A stretch of DNA of 64,000 bases. It comes from Taklimakanibacter sp021828105. Lineage in GTDB: Bacteria; Pseudomonadota; Alphaproteobacteria; Rhizobiales; Aestuariivirgaceae. The number at the start of each line of letters is the position of its first letter. Positions within the stretch are counted from its first letter, which is position 1. The DNA is taken from the NCBI GenBank assembly GCA_021828105.1, contig JAKATG010000005.1, positions 1 to 64,000 of the forward strand, written 5' to 3'. Shown here piece after piece: positions 28,800 to 38,410 of the stretch. Both the position numbers and the translations under genes were made by a program. The notes beneath the pieces were generated by a model. It saw only the letters and a program-made list of their open reading frames with translations. It had not been told where the DNA came from and searched no databases.

Positions 28800-29401
28800 T
28801 GGGACACCTCTTTGGGACTGGACGATTCCGTGATCGCCGTGCCGACGACGACGATCTCCGGTTCGACCGCGATGACGGAGGAAAGCGTATCGGGGCCGAT
28901 GCCGCCGGCGAGCGAGACGCGGAAACCGCGCGCGTGCATCTCCCTCACGGCATCGATATGCGATGTCGATCTGTTGCCGGCGAGACGGGCATCGGTCGGC
29001 GAATGAACGGCGACATAGCCGAAGCTTTTCGGGAAGACGGCATCCTGCGGCAGAAGCTCTGCTTTGCCCGATTCGGTGATCGTATCGACGATGACGGTGG
29101 CGCCGAAAGCTTCGGCCCGCTTGCCGACCGTCTCATGCGTCGCCTTCGAGGCGCAAGAAAGGACGGTCATGAAGGCGGCGCCGGCGCCGAACACCATGTC
29201 GGCCTCGAGCGCGCCGCCATCGACGGTCTTGGTGTCGGCCAGCACCATGACATCGGGGCACAGCTCGCGCGCCGTCGCGATGGCCGAGATGCCGAAGCGC
29301 TTCAGCACCGGCGTGCCGATCTCGATGATGTCGGCGAAGGGCTTCACCTGGGGCAGGAGAGCGAGGTGCTCCGGTTTGTCGAAGGCGATTTGCAAGAGCA
29401 C
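28742..29401 (-). CDS. hxlA: 3-hexulose-6-phosphate synthase / KGPDC family
   Basis: The 219-residue protein belongs to the OMP-decarboxylase suprafamily: LADTKTVDGGALEADMVF corresponds to the catalytic DxKxxD region, with VAVHSPTDAR and VSLAGGIGPDTL as phosphate-binding loops. HPS fixes formaldehyde onto ribulose 5-phosphate; the close relative KGPDC decarboxylates 3-keto-L-gulonate 6-phosphate. The coupled PHI gene favours HPS, but the HSPTDARLAG segment also recalls KGPDC, so the exact reaction is open. The GTG start at 29401 lies near the edge of repeat copy 2. Confidence 0.78.
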   Translation of the reverse strand: MLLQIAFDKPEHLALLPQVKPFADIIEIGTPVLKRFGISAIATARELCPDVMVLADTKTVDGGALEADMVFGAGAAFMTVLSCASKATHETVGKRAEAFGATVIVDTITESGKAELLPQDAVFPKSFGYVAVHSPTDARLAGNRSTSHIDAVREMHARGFRVSLAGGIGPDTLSSVIAVEPEIVVVGTAITESSSPKEVSQWIRERLPNPGRGWPWDRK

Positions 29402-29460
29402 GATGATGTCCTACCGGTGTTGGCACAGAGAAACAGCGGGTATGGAGCCCTCACTATTAT

Positions 29461-29621
29461 TTCCCTTCTCCTGCGCGTAGCGTGGGAGAAGGTGGCCGAA
29501 GGCCGGATGAGGGCTCTTTCGCACAACGCGCTCTGATCTCGACGAGTATTCCTTGCTGAAACAAAGAGCCCTCACCCGCCCTTCGGGCACCCTCTCCCAT
29601 TGCTTCGCAACGGGAGAGGGG
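29461..29621. repeat. 161-bp intergenic repeat, copy 2
   Basis: Second copy of the element at 28061-28221, with about nine base differences and no length change. It lies between the hexulose-6-phosphate synthase start and the Ohr stop and fills most of that 250-bp gap. Confidence 0.92.
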
Positions 29622-29651
29622 GGATTTGGGGGCGGGGGAGAGGGGATCTGA

Positions 29652-30071
29652 TCACACGACCTTGGTCGTGACCTGGACATTGCCCTTGATCGAGTGGCTA
29701 TAGGGGCACACGACATGGGCCTTCTTGACGAGGTCCTCGGCCTTGGCCTTGTCGACGCCGGGGAGGCTCACGTCGAGCGCCACGCTGAGGCCAAAGCCCT
29801 GCTTGTCGTCGCGCTCGCCGATGCTGACATTGGCCGACACCTTGGCGTCGTCCGAGATCTTGACCTTCTCCTTGCCGGCGACGAATTTGAGCGCGCCCAG
29901 ATAGCAGGCGGAATAGCCGACCGAGAACAGCTGCTCCGGATTGGTGCCGGTGCCCGATCCACCCATTTCCTTCGGCAGTGTCAGCTTGACATCGACCTTG
30001 CCGTCATCGGTGCGGCCTTGGCCGTCGCGTCCGCCGGTTGCGCTTCCATGTGCGGTGTAAAGAACTTTCAT
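29652..30071 (-). CDS. ohr: Organic hydroperoxide resistance protein (Ohr/OsmC family)
   Basis: The 139-residue protein starts MKVLYTAHGSATGGRDG and has both redox cysteines of Ohr: FSVGYSACYLGAL and AHVVCPYSHSIKGN. Ohr reduces organic peroxides using lipoylated partners. AAGGAGG precedes the ATG at 30071. No OhrR repressor gene is adjacent. Confidence 0.93.
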   Translation of the reverse strand: MKVLYTAHGSATGGRDGQGRTDDGKVDVKLTLPKEMGGSGTGTNPEQLFSVGYSACYLGALKFVAGKEKVKISDDAKVSANVSIGERDDKQGFGLSVALDVSLPGVDKAKAEDLVKKAHVVCPYSHSIKGNVQVTTKVV

Positions 30072-30105
30072 CTGACAAGCCTCCTTGGTTAAGTCCGGAA
30101 CTATC

Positions 30106-31002
30106 TCACGCCGCCTTGCGGCTCGCAATCGCGACCCCTGCCGCCGCGACAGCCATGCCGAGCCAGGCGAGCGGCGCCATCGTCTCGCCGAGCAGCGGCC
30201 AGGCCATCAGCGTGGCGACCGGCGGCACGAGATAGAACAGCGACGAGACGCGCGACACCTCGCCGGCGCGGATCATCGCCAGAAGCAAAGTCATCGAGAT
30301 CAGTGAATTGCCGATGACGAGATAAGCGAGCGCGGCCAGAAGTTCGGGCGAGCTCCAATCGACATGCATACTCTCGGTGGCAAGGGTCAGAGGCAAGGTG
30401 CCGGCGAGTCCGGTCACATATTGGATCATGTTCGACACGATCGGATGATGATTGGCGCCGAAGCGCTTCTCCCACAAGGTGCCGGCCGTGATGCCGAGAA
30501 GCGCCCCAAAGGCGCAGAGGATTCCGAAGGTCGTCTCGGCCTTGATCGCGGACTGGGCGAGGATCACGATCGCCGCACCCGCGAGACCCAGAATGAGCCC
30601 GATCCAGCGCAAGCCGCTCACCCGCTCGCGCGCGAAATAGGGTGCGGCGAGGCCGACCAGGATCGGCTGCAGGCAGACGATGATGGCGACGGTGCCCGAC
30701 GAGGCCTTGGCGTAGAAGGCGAGATAGGACAGGCCGAAATAGATGGCTTGGATCAGAAAACCCACCATCGCGATGTGGAACCATTGCGTCGGCGTGCGCG
30801 GCCATTGCGGCTTGAGGGCGATGGCGAAGGGGGCGAGGATGATGAGCACGATGACATAGCGCAGCGCCAGGAAGGTTAGAGGCTCGGCATGCCTGATGCC
30901 GAGCTTGGCGACGCTGAAGCCGCCCGACCACAGAACGAGGAAGATCAATGGCGCCAGCACAAGCCAGAGCGGCCGCCCCGCGGGCGGTGACGGGCTGTTC
31001 AT
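30106..31002 (-). CDS. EamA/DMT-family transporter
   Basis: The 298-residue protein has about ten hydrophobic helices in two EamA repeats (LVLAPLIFLVLWSGGFSVAK at the start, SLFYLVPPVATLMAWPLLGE near the end, the last being a typical EamA signature). Its start overlaps the stop of the methyltransferase gene in an ATGA, so the two are co-translated. The substrate is unknown. Confidence 0.9.
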   Translation of the reverse strand: MNSPSPPAGRPLWLVLAPLIFLVLWSGGFSVAKLGIRHAEPLTFLALRYVIVLIILAPFAIALKPQWPRTPTQWFHIAMVGFLIQAIYFGLSYLAFYAKASSGTVAIIVCLQPILVGLAAPYFARERVSGLRWIGLILGLAGAAIVILAQSAIKAETTFGILCAFGALLGITAGTLWEKRFGANHHPIVSNMIQYVTGLAGTLPLTLATESMHVDWSSPELLAALAYLVIGNSLISMTLLLAMIRAGEVSRVSSLFYLVPPVATLMAWPLLGETMAPLAWLGMAVAAAGVAIASRKAA

Positions 31003-31697
31003 TGGGGACGGGGCTTCCGGGCCAGATAATCGGCATAGACGCCGTTCGAATATTCGGCCGACAGGAGATCGAAACCGGCCTGCCTGATGAGGCCTTCCAT
31101 GATCCAGCCATAGGTCGAATGCTCATCGCGCAAATGACAGGCGACGGTCGCGCGGTCATAGCCGGTATTGGCGAGCATCCAGGCGATCCAGGCTTCGGCG
31201 GTTTGGGGCAGTTCGGCCGGGCGGCAGGAGAAGACGACGTCGCGGATGAAGAGGGTGCCGCCGGGTTTCAATGCCCTGGCCATGCGATCGAGCGCGACAC
31301 CTTTCCACCGATCGGGCAGATGATGCAAAGCGAATTTCGTGGTGATGACATCGAGGCTCGCCTCGGGCGCCGCGAAGGACAAGAAGCCCGCCTGCTCGGT
31401 CGTAATGTTGGTGAGCCGCAGGGCCTCGGCGCGCCGGCGCGTGGCCTTGAGCATGGGAAGCGATATGTCGATGGCATGCACCGCGCGAGCGATCTTCGCC
31501 GCAGCGCAAGCAAGAAGGCCGGTGCCGCAGCCGATGTCGGCGAGCGCAGCGGAAGCCTCGAGCCCGAGCCTTTCGAGAAGCGCTGCGTCCTCAGCCGAGT
31601 CGTTCTGACGCTCGTCATAGGTCGCGACTTCCTGCGCATCGGCGAAGTCGGTGCCGACCTGCTTCAGATCGTCATAATACCAATCGGGTCTTTCCAT
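30999..31697 (-). CDS. Class I SAM-dependent methyltransferase
   Basis: The 232-residue protein has the SAM-binding motif I ALADIGCGTGLLACAAAKIA (residues about 53-72), the acidic turn HAIDISLPML and the post-motif LDVITTKFALHHLPD and LKPGGTLFIRDVVF. The acceptor cannot be deduced. The ATG at 31697 begins the family-like part; the upstream open frame is mostly Arg-rich and antisense-like. It forms an operon with the EamA exporter. Confidence 0.88.
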   Translation of the reverse strand: MERPDWYYDDLKQVGTDFADAQEVATYDERQNDSAEDAALLERLGLEASAALADIGCGTGLLACAAAKIARAVHAIDISLPMLKATRRRAEALRLTNITTEQAGFLSFAAPEASLDVITTKFALHHLPDRWKGVALDRMARALKPGGTLFIRDVVFSCRPAELPQTAEAWIAWMLANTGYDRATVACHLRDEHSTYGWIMEGLIRQAGFDLLSAEYSNGVYADYLARKPRPQ

Positions 31698-31843
31698 TGA
31701 GCGGGATGCTCGCAGACCCATCGTCCGGGCGCCAGAGCAGAGCCTCGCGCGGATACCATGCGCGCGGCGCATAGCGCGCGGCCGGCCGTGGTCTGGTACC
31801 GACAAACCGCGCATGGCATTGATGTGAAGAGAGGAGACCGATC

Positions 31844-32620
31844 GTGGTGACAGCAGTCGAACGAATCTATGATCTCGACGGAGGGATTGCGGAAGTTGCC
31901 GACGCCTCCATCTATTCACCGGGCATCGATGTCGGCAAGCCCCTCAGCCTCAGCTGCAACGCCTATCTCATTCGCCGCGCCGGCCAATGGATCCTGTGGG
32001 ACACAGGCACGGGCGATGAGCTCGTGACTATGCCGGGCGGCAAAATCATTGCCCATGGCATTCGCGGCGTCGTGACGCGAACGCTCATGTCCCAGCTCGC
32101 GGAGATCGGCGTCGATCCCGGTGACGTCTCGTTGCTGATGCTGTCGCATGCTCATTTCGATCATGTCGGAAATACGAGGTTGTTTCCGAAAGCGAAGTGG
32201 ATCGTGCAAAGGAAGGAATATGAGGCGATGTTCGGTCCCGATTTCGAGGAATACGGCTTCTCGCCTGAGCTCTACAAAACGCTGCGCGACAATCCGACGG
32301 AGATCGTCGAGGGCGACCATGACGTATTCGGCGACGGATCGATCCGCCTCATTTCAACGCCGGGGCATACGCCGGGCCACTCGTCGCTCGGCGTGCGTCT
32401 GCCCAAATCGGGCACGATCATCCTGAGCGGCGATGTCGCGCATTTCGAGAGCAACTTCGTCCATCGGCGCGTGCCGGAATTCAACTTCGACGCCGGACAG
32501 ACCAGAGCCTCCATGGACAAGATCGATGGGATCATCAGGTCGGAAGGCGCGCAGCTGTGGATCAATCATGACACTGTGCAATGCGCGACCATCCCGCATG
32601 CGCCGCAATGGGTCGAATAG
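31844..32620 (+). CDS. Metallo-beta-lactamase-fold lactonase (AHL lactonase-like)
   Basis: The 258-residue protein has the dinuclear zinc motif LSHAHFDHVGN, then STPGHTPGHSSLG and LSGDVAHFE, and an N-terminal LSCNAYLIRRAGQWILWDTG, the layout of AttM/BlcC and AiiA-like N-acyl-homoserine lactonases. It would open lactone rings, of AHL signals or gamma-butyrolactone. The GTG start at 31844 follows GAGAGGAGA. It is divergent from the methyltransferase and has no LuxI/LuxR neighbour. Confidence 0.85.
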   Translation: MVTAVERIYDLDGGIAEVADASIYSPGIDVGKPLSLSCNAYLIRRAGQWILWDTGTGDELVTMPGGKIIAHGIRGVVTRTLMSQLAEIGVDPGDVSLLMLSHAHFDHVGNTRLFPKAKWIVQRKEYEAMFGPDFEEYGFSPELYKTLRDNPTEIVEGDHDVFGDGSIRLISTPGHTPGHSSLGVRLPKSGTIILSGDVAHFESNFVHRRVPEFNFDAGQTRASMDKIDGIIRSEGAQLWINHDTVQCATIPHAPQWVE

Positions 32621-32723
32621 GGTCGGTGGCCATCGGGGAGCGCGGGACGCAAGCTCCCCATAAATCTTGCGGGATTCAGCGGGTGATTGCCTATATAATC
32701 GCTTGAATTATGGAGCGATGGCC

Positions 32724-33317
32724 ATGACACCGTTTGATCTCGCCATGTCGGTCGCGCTGGGCGTCGGGCTCGCGGCGGCCACGGGTTTCAGGGTCTTCCT
32801 GCCGCTGCTCGTCACCAGCATCGCCACCTATGGCGGCTATATTCCGGTGAGCGACGGCTTCTCATGGATCGGCACGCCCGCTGCCGTCATCATGCTGGGC
32901 GTCGCGGCCCTGGCCGAGGTGCTGGCTTACTATATTCCGGGCGTCGACAACCTGCTCGATACGATCGCGACGCCGGCGGCGCTCATCGCCGGGACGCTCG
33001 TCTCGGCCGCGGTGATGGCCGACCTGCCGCCGCTCATCAAATGGACGGCGGCCGTCATTGCGGGCGGCGGTGCCGCCGGCATCACGCAAGGCGTCACCAC
33101 GCTCATCCGAGCCAATTCCACGGTGTTCACCGGCGGGCTCGGCAATCCGGTGATCGCCACGGGGGAGCTCGGCGGGGCGACGCTCATCTCGCTCCTGGCG
33201 CTGTCCGTGCCCTTCGTGGCCGTGGGCCTCGTCGTCCTGTTCTGCTGGTTTGCCGTGAGGACGATCCGGAGGCTGTTGCGGCGGGCGCCCAAGGCAGAAA
33301 CCCAGGGAACGGGCTGA
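32724..33317 (+). CDS. DUF4126 membrane protein
   Basis: The 197-residue protein has four to five hydrophobic segments and the Gly-rich beginning SVALGVGLAAATGFRVFLPL typical of DUF4126, with a C-terminal basic tail (RTIRRLLRRAPK). Function unknown. Either ATG at 32718 or 32724 is possible; GGAG lies 8 bp before the second, so that is used here. It is a single gene followed by a large palindrome. Confidence 0.8.
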   Translation: MTPFDLAMSVALGVGLAAATGFRVFLPLLVTSIATYGGYIPVSDGFSWIGTPAAVIMLGVAALAEVLAYYIPGVDNLLDTIATPAALIAGTLVSAAVMADLPPLIKWTAAVIAGGGAAGITQGVTTLIRANSTVFTGGLGNPVIATGELGGATLISLLALSVPFVAVGLVVLFCWFAVRTIRRLLRRAPKAETQGTG

Positions 33318-33336
33318 TTTGGCTACTAAATCCTAA

Positions 33337-33437
33337 CGTCACCCCGGCGAAAGCCGGGGCCCCCTGAATAGGAACAACCGGGTGGTGCTGCTCTGACATC
33401 ACCAATTTAATGGGCCCCGGCTTTCGCCGGGGTGACG
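33337..33437. repeat. Inverted repeat with perfect 26-bp arms
   Basis: The arms 33337-33362 and 33412-33437 are perfect reverse complements, each itself containing the palindrome CCCCGGC-GAAA-GCCGGGG. This GTCACCCCGGCGAAAGCCGG element is a frequent intergenic palindrome in alphaproteobacteria. It lies between DUF4126 and dnaG in a 239-bp gap that has no gene. Confidence 0.92.
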
Positions 33438-33556
33438 GATTGGAGCAGAAAGCCAAGTTTTCACCCTTAGGTCGTCGTTATTATCTGTTGAAAGCCTGTT
33501 GATTCGGCTTTTGAGATAAAGCCCACTTTCGGCTTTTGTGGTTGTTAGACCGGACC

Positions 33557-35518
33557 ATGAGATTTCCGCCCACGTTCCTCGATGAGATCCGCGCCCGCGT
33601 GTCGGCTTCGTCCGTCGTGGGGAAGCGGGTGCAATGGGACCGGCGCAAATCCAATTTCGGGCGCGGCGATTTCTGGGCCTGCTGCCCCTTCCACAATGAG
33701 AAGACGGCTTCCTTCCATGTCGATGACCGCAAGGGCCGCTATCACTGCTTCGGCTGCAAGGCCTCGGGCGACATCTTCACCTTCCTGACCGAGAAGGAAG
33801 GGGTGAGCTTCCCGGAAGCGGTCGAGCGCCTGGCCCAGGAAGCGGGCCTTCCCATGCCGCAAATCTCGGAAGAGGACGAGCGGCGCGAGAAGCTCAGGAC
33901 CACGCTCTATGACGTGATGGAGCTCGCGGCGAAATTCTTCGAGGAGATGCTGCAGAGCGCCAAGGGCGCCAAAGCGCGCGGCTATCTGGCCGACCGTGGC
34001 CTCTCCGTCGCCATCCAGCAGGAGTTCCGTCTAGGCTATGCGCCGGACGACCGCTCGGCTTTGCGCACCAGGCTTGCCGACAAGGGCGTCACCGTCGAGC
34101 AGATGGCGGAAGCGGGCCTCGTCGTCAGCGGCGACGACGTGCCCGTCGCCTATGACCGCTTCCGCGACCGGGTGATCTTCCCGATCCGCGATCCGCGTGG
34201 AAGGGTGATCGCCTTTGGCGGCCGGGCGCTTTCCAAGGACGCGCTCGCCAAATACTTGAATTCTCCAGAGACGACGCTCTTTCATAAAGGCTTCGTCCTC
34301 TACAATCTCGACAAAGCGCGCGCGCTCGCCCACCAGTCGGGCGAGATCATCGCGGTCGAAGGCTATATGGATGCGATCGCGCTGCATCGCGCGGGGCTCG
34401 GCCATGTAGTGGCGCCGCTCGGCACGGCGCTGACCAGCGACCAGCTGGCGCTGCTGTGGCGCATCGCGCCCGAGCCGACGCTCTGCTTCGATGGCGACGA
34501 GGCCGGACTCAAGGCCGCCTATCGCGCCCTCGACCTCGCTCTGCCGCTGCTCAAGCCCGGCCATTCGCTCAAATTCGCGCTCCTGCCGGAGGGCCAGGAC
34601 CCGGACGATCTCCTCAAGACGAGCGGGGCCGATGCGGTCAAGGCGGTGATCGCCGAGGCGCGGCCGCTCGCCGACATCCTGTGGAACCGCGAGGCCGATC
34701 AGGCGCGCATCGACACGCCGGACGGACGGGCATCCTTCGAGGTGAGGCTGTCGAGCCTGGTGCGCGAGATCGGCGATGAGACGGTGCGGCGCTATTATGG
34801 GGAGGACTTAAAGGCGCGGCTCGCCCGGCACCTGGCGCCGCAGGGCGGGCCCTCCTTGCGCGGCTTCGGCCGCGGCCGGTCGAATTTCTCGCCCGCCAAG
34901 CCGATGATCAAGGCACGGCGCGGACCCCGGGCGAGGCCCTTGCCGCATGATTATTCGGCACCGCCCAGCCAGGCGCTCAGGGCCAGTCCCCTGGCGCAGC
35001 GCAGCCGCCAGCAGGAGCAGGAACGCCGGGAGCGGCTTTTACTCCTAGGGATCGTCAACCACCCCGAGCTTCTGCACGATTTTCTGGACGATTATGCCGC
35101 AGCGGAGTTCTCTTCCCCCGAACTTGACTCGCTCAAGCGGCAAATCATAGATATGGCCGCCTTGGCGGAGGGTCTTGACGGATCGGCTGTCAAGGACCAC
35201 TTGAACGATCAAGGTTTTGGGCCGGTTTTGGCCCGCCTTGAAAGTCAGGCGGTACGTCTGAACGAATGGTTCCTGAACCCCGGTGCTGCGTCTGCGGACG
35301 CCCGGACAGCGCTTCGTCAGATGTTCGCCCTGCATAGGAAAAGCGTGACCCTTGATCGGGAGCTGCAAGCTGCCGAGGCCCAATTCGCCGCCGATCCGAC
35401 GGAGGAAAAGCTCAGCGTGCTCAACCAGATACGCGAAGAGCTAGCGTCTCACGCCGGAATGGAAGCCCATGTCGAGGGCTTCGGCGAGGCCTCGGGGCGC
35501 GATGCGACCCCACTCTAG
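33557..35518 (+). CDS. dnaG: DNA primase
   Basis: The 653-residue protein has the N-terminal zinc ribbon (CCPFHNEKTASFHV and YHCFGCKASGDIF), the primase core, and a TOPRIM domain with EGYMDAIALHRAG and CFDGDEAGLKAA, and a C-terminal DnaB-binding region. It makes the RNA primers for replication. The ATG at 33557 gives the conserved MRFPPTFLDEIRARVS start. rpoD follows 154 bp downstream, the conserved macromolecular-synthesis order, but GatB/YqeY is displaced upstream. Confidence 0.97.
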   Translation: MRFPPTFLDEIRARVSASSVVGKRVQWDRRKSNFGRGDFWACCPFHNEKTASFHVDDRKGRYHCFGCKASGDIFTFLTEKEGVSFPEAVERLAQEAGLPMPQISEEDERREKLRTTLYDVMELAAKFFEEMLQSAKGAKARGYLADRGLSVAIQQEFRLGYAPDDRSALRTRLADKGVTVEQMAEAGLVVSGDDVPVAYDRFRDRVIFPIRDPRGRVIAFGGRALSKDALAKYLNSPETTLFHKGFVLYNLDKARALAHQSGEIIAVEGYMDAIALHRAGLGHVVAPLGTALTSDQLALLWRIAPEPTLCFDGDEAGLKAAYRALDLALPLLKPGHSLKFALLPEGQDPDDLLKTSGADAVKAVIAEARPLADILWNREADQARIDTPDGRASFEVRLSSLVREIGDETVRRYYGEDLKARLARHLAPQGGPSLRGFGRGRSNFSPAKPMIKARRGPRARPLPHDYSAPPSQALRASPLAQRSRQQEQERRERLLLLGIVNHPELLHDFLDDYAAAEFSSPELDSLKRQIIDMAALAEGLDGSAVKDHLNDQGFGPVLARLESQAVRLNEWFLNPGAASADARTALRQMFALHRKSVTLDRELQAAEAQFAADPTEEKLSVLNQIREELASHAGMEAHVEGFGEASGRDATPL

Positions 35519-35608
35519 GGCAGACATTTGGTCGTGGCGCGTATGGTGAGGAAGACCGGCATCGAGCTTTTCCTGACCCCCGTGCCGGTACGGTTAGGAA
35601 CAGGTTAA

Positions 35609-35639
35609 GGGGCCGGCGGATAAAACCGCAGACGGCCCC
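35609..35639 (+). promoter_or_regulatory. Stem-loop in the rpoD 5' region
   Basis: GGGGCCG (35609-35615) pairs with CGGCCCC (35633-35639), and inside it GCGG pairs with CCGC around an ATAAAA loop. It lies 33 bp before the rpoD ATG and has no T run, so it is not a clear terminator; it could slow or process the dnaG-rpoD transcript. Confidence 0.5.
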
Positions 35640-35672
35640 CGAATCAGTTGAGACGAGAAGGATAGGCGACGC

Positions 35673-37742
<2,070 letters not shown>

Positions 37743-37764
37743 GTTTCGCCACAGGAGGACAAAA

Positions 37765-37914
37765 ATCTATCCTGTCGGGAAAGACACGGTCATCCAGATC
37801 GAGGAGTGGCCCGCGATCACTCCGGGCGCGCCCCATCCGCTCATTGTTGCCGACGAATACGCGGTTGTGATGTCCTATTGGGTCGAACAGCCGACTGAGG
37901 CTGAGCTGGCTTAA
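37765..37914 (+). pseudogene. Small coding-like frame with perfect ribosome site but no ATG
   Basis: AGGAGG at 37753-37758 is followed after 6 bp by ATC (37765) and a 49-codon frame reading IYPVGKDTVIQIEEWPAIT and ending SYWVEQPTEAELA before TAA. The composition looks like a real protein and codon use matches the neighbours, but no ATG, GTG or TTG is available at the spacing expected. It may use an ATC start, or be a gene whose ATG was lost by a single change. No family was recognised. Confidence 0.4.
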
Positions 37915-37939
37915 GCCCGAAATCACTCCGACAAGACAC

Positions 37940-38410
37940 ATGGCTCGGTCGGCGCTTCATATTGGGGCGCGAACCGACCGATGCGGAAGTCTCACGACCA
38001 ACCCCTTCGACGGTGAAAGCGGCACGTTTCTCGTATTGCTGAACGAGGAGGAGCAGTATTCGCTCTGGCCGGCTCATATTGATGTTCCGGCCGGGCGGCG
38101 GATCGTTCACCCGGCGGACAGTCGCCGAGCTTGCCTCGACTTCATCGACGGCAACTGGACCGACATGCGGCCGAAGAGCCTACGCACCGCGTTGCAGGGC
38201 GATGAAGCCGGGACGCCCGACCGACAACCCGACGAGAGCAAACTCCCGGGAGAGGGAAGCTCGTCCAATCCAGAAGAGCGCGCGAAGGCCAACAGCTGGA
38301 TGGTTACGTCGGAGGCAGGCCGGGCTGGAAGAAATAGACGATCACGAAGACCGCGAGGGCGCCGCCGGCGCGCAGCAGAAAATTCGAGCCGGTGCTCATC
38401 TTCAAGTTGA
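37940..38410 (+). CDS. Orphan MbtH-like protein with abnormal C-terminus
   Basis: Residues about 20-80 are clearly MbtH-like: TTNPFDGESGTFLVLLNEEE, then QYSLWPAHIDVPAG, ACLDFIDGNWTDMRPKSL. MbtH proteins bind and activate adenylation domains of non-ribosomal peptide synthetases, none of which is encoded in this window. One of the three invariant tryptophans is replaced (AGRRIV instead of AGW-type). The usual length is about 70 residues, but here the frame runs on for another 75 low-complexity residues into the antisense of the convergent gene (107-bp overlap), as if its stop codon were lost. The ATG at 37940 has no good ribosome site. Confidence 0.65.
   Translation: MARSALHIGARTDRCGSLTTNPFDGESGTFLVLLNEEEQYSLWPAHIDVPAGRRIVHPADSRRACLDFIDGNWTDMRPKSLRTALQGDEAGTPDRQPDESKLPGEGSSSNPEERAKANSWMVTSEAGRAGRNRRSRRPRGRRRRAAENSSRCSSSS

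Noticed and set aside
33337..33437. Inverted repeat as ends of an insertion sequence
   Set aside because: Only 49 bp lie between the arms, there is no transposase and no target duplication; it fits a common intergenic palindrome pair.
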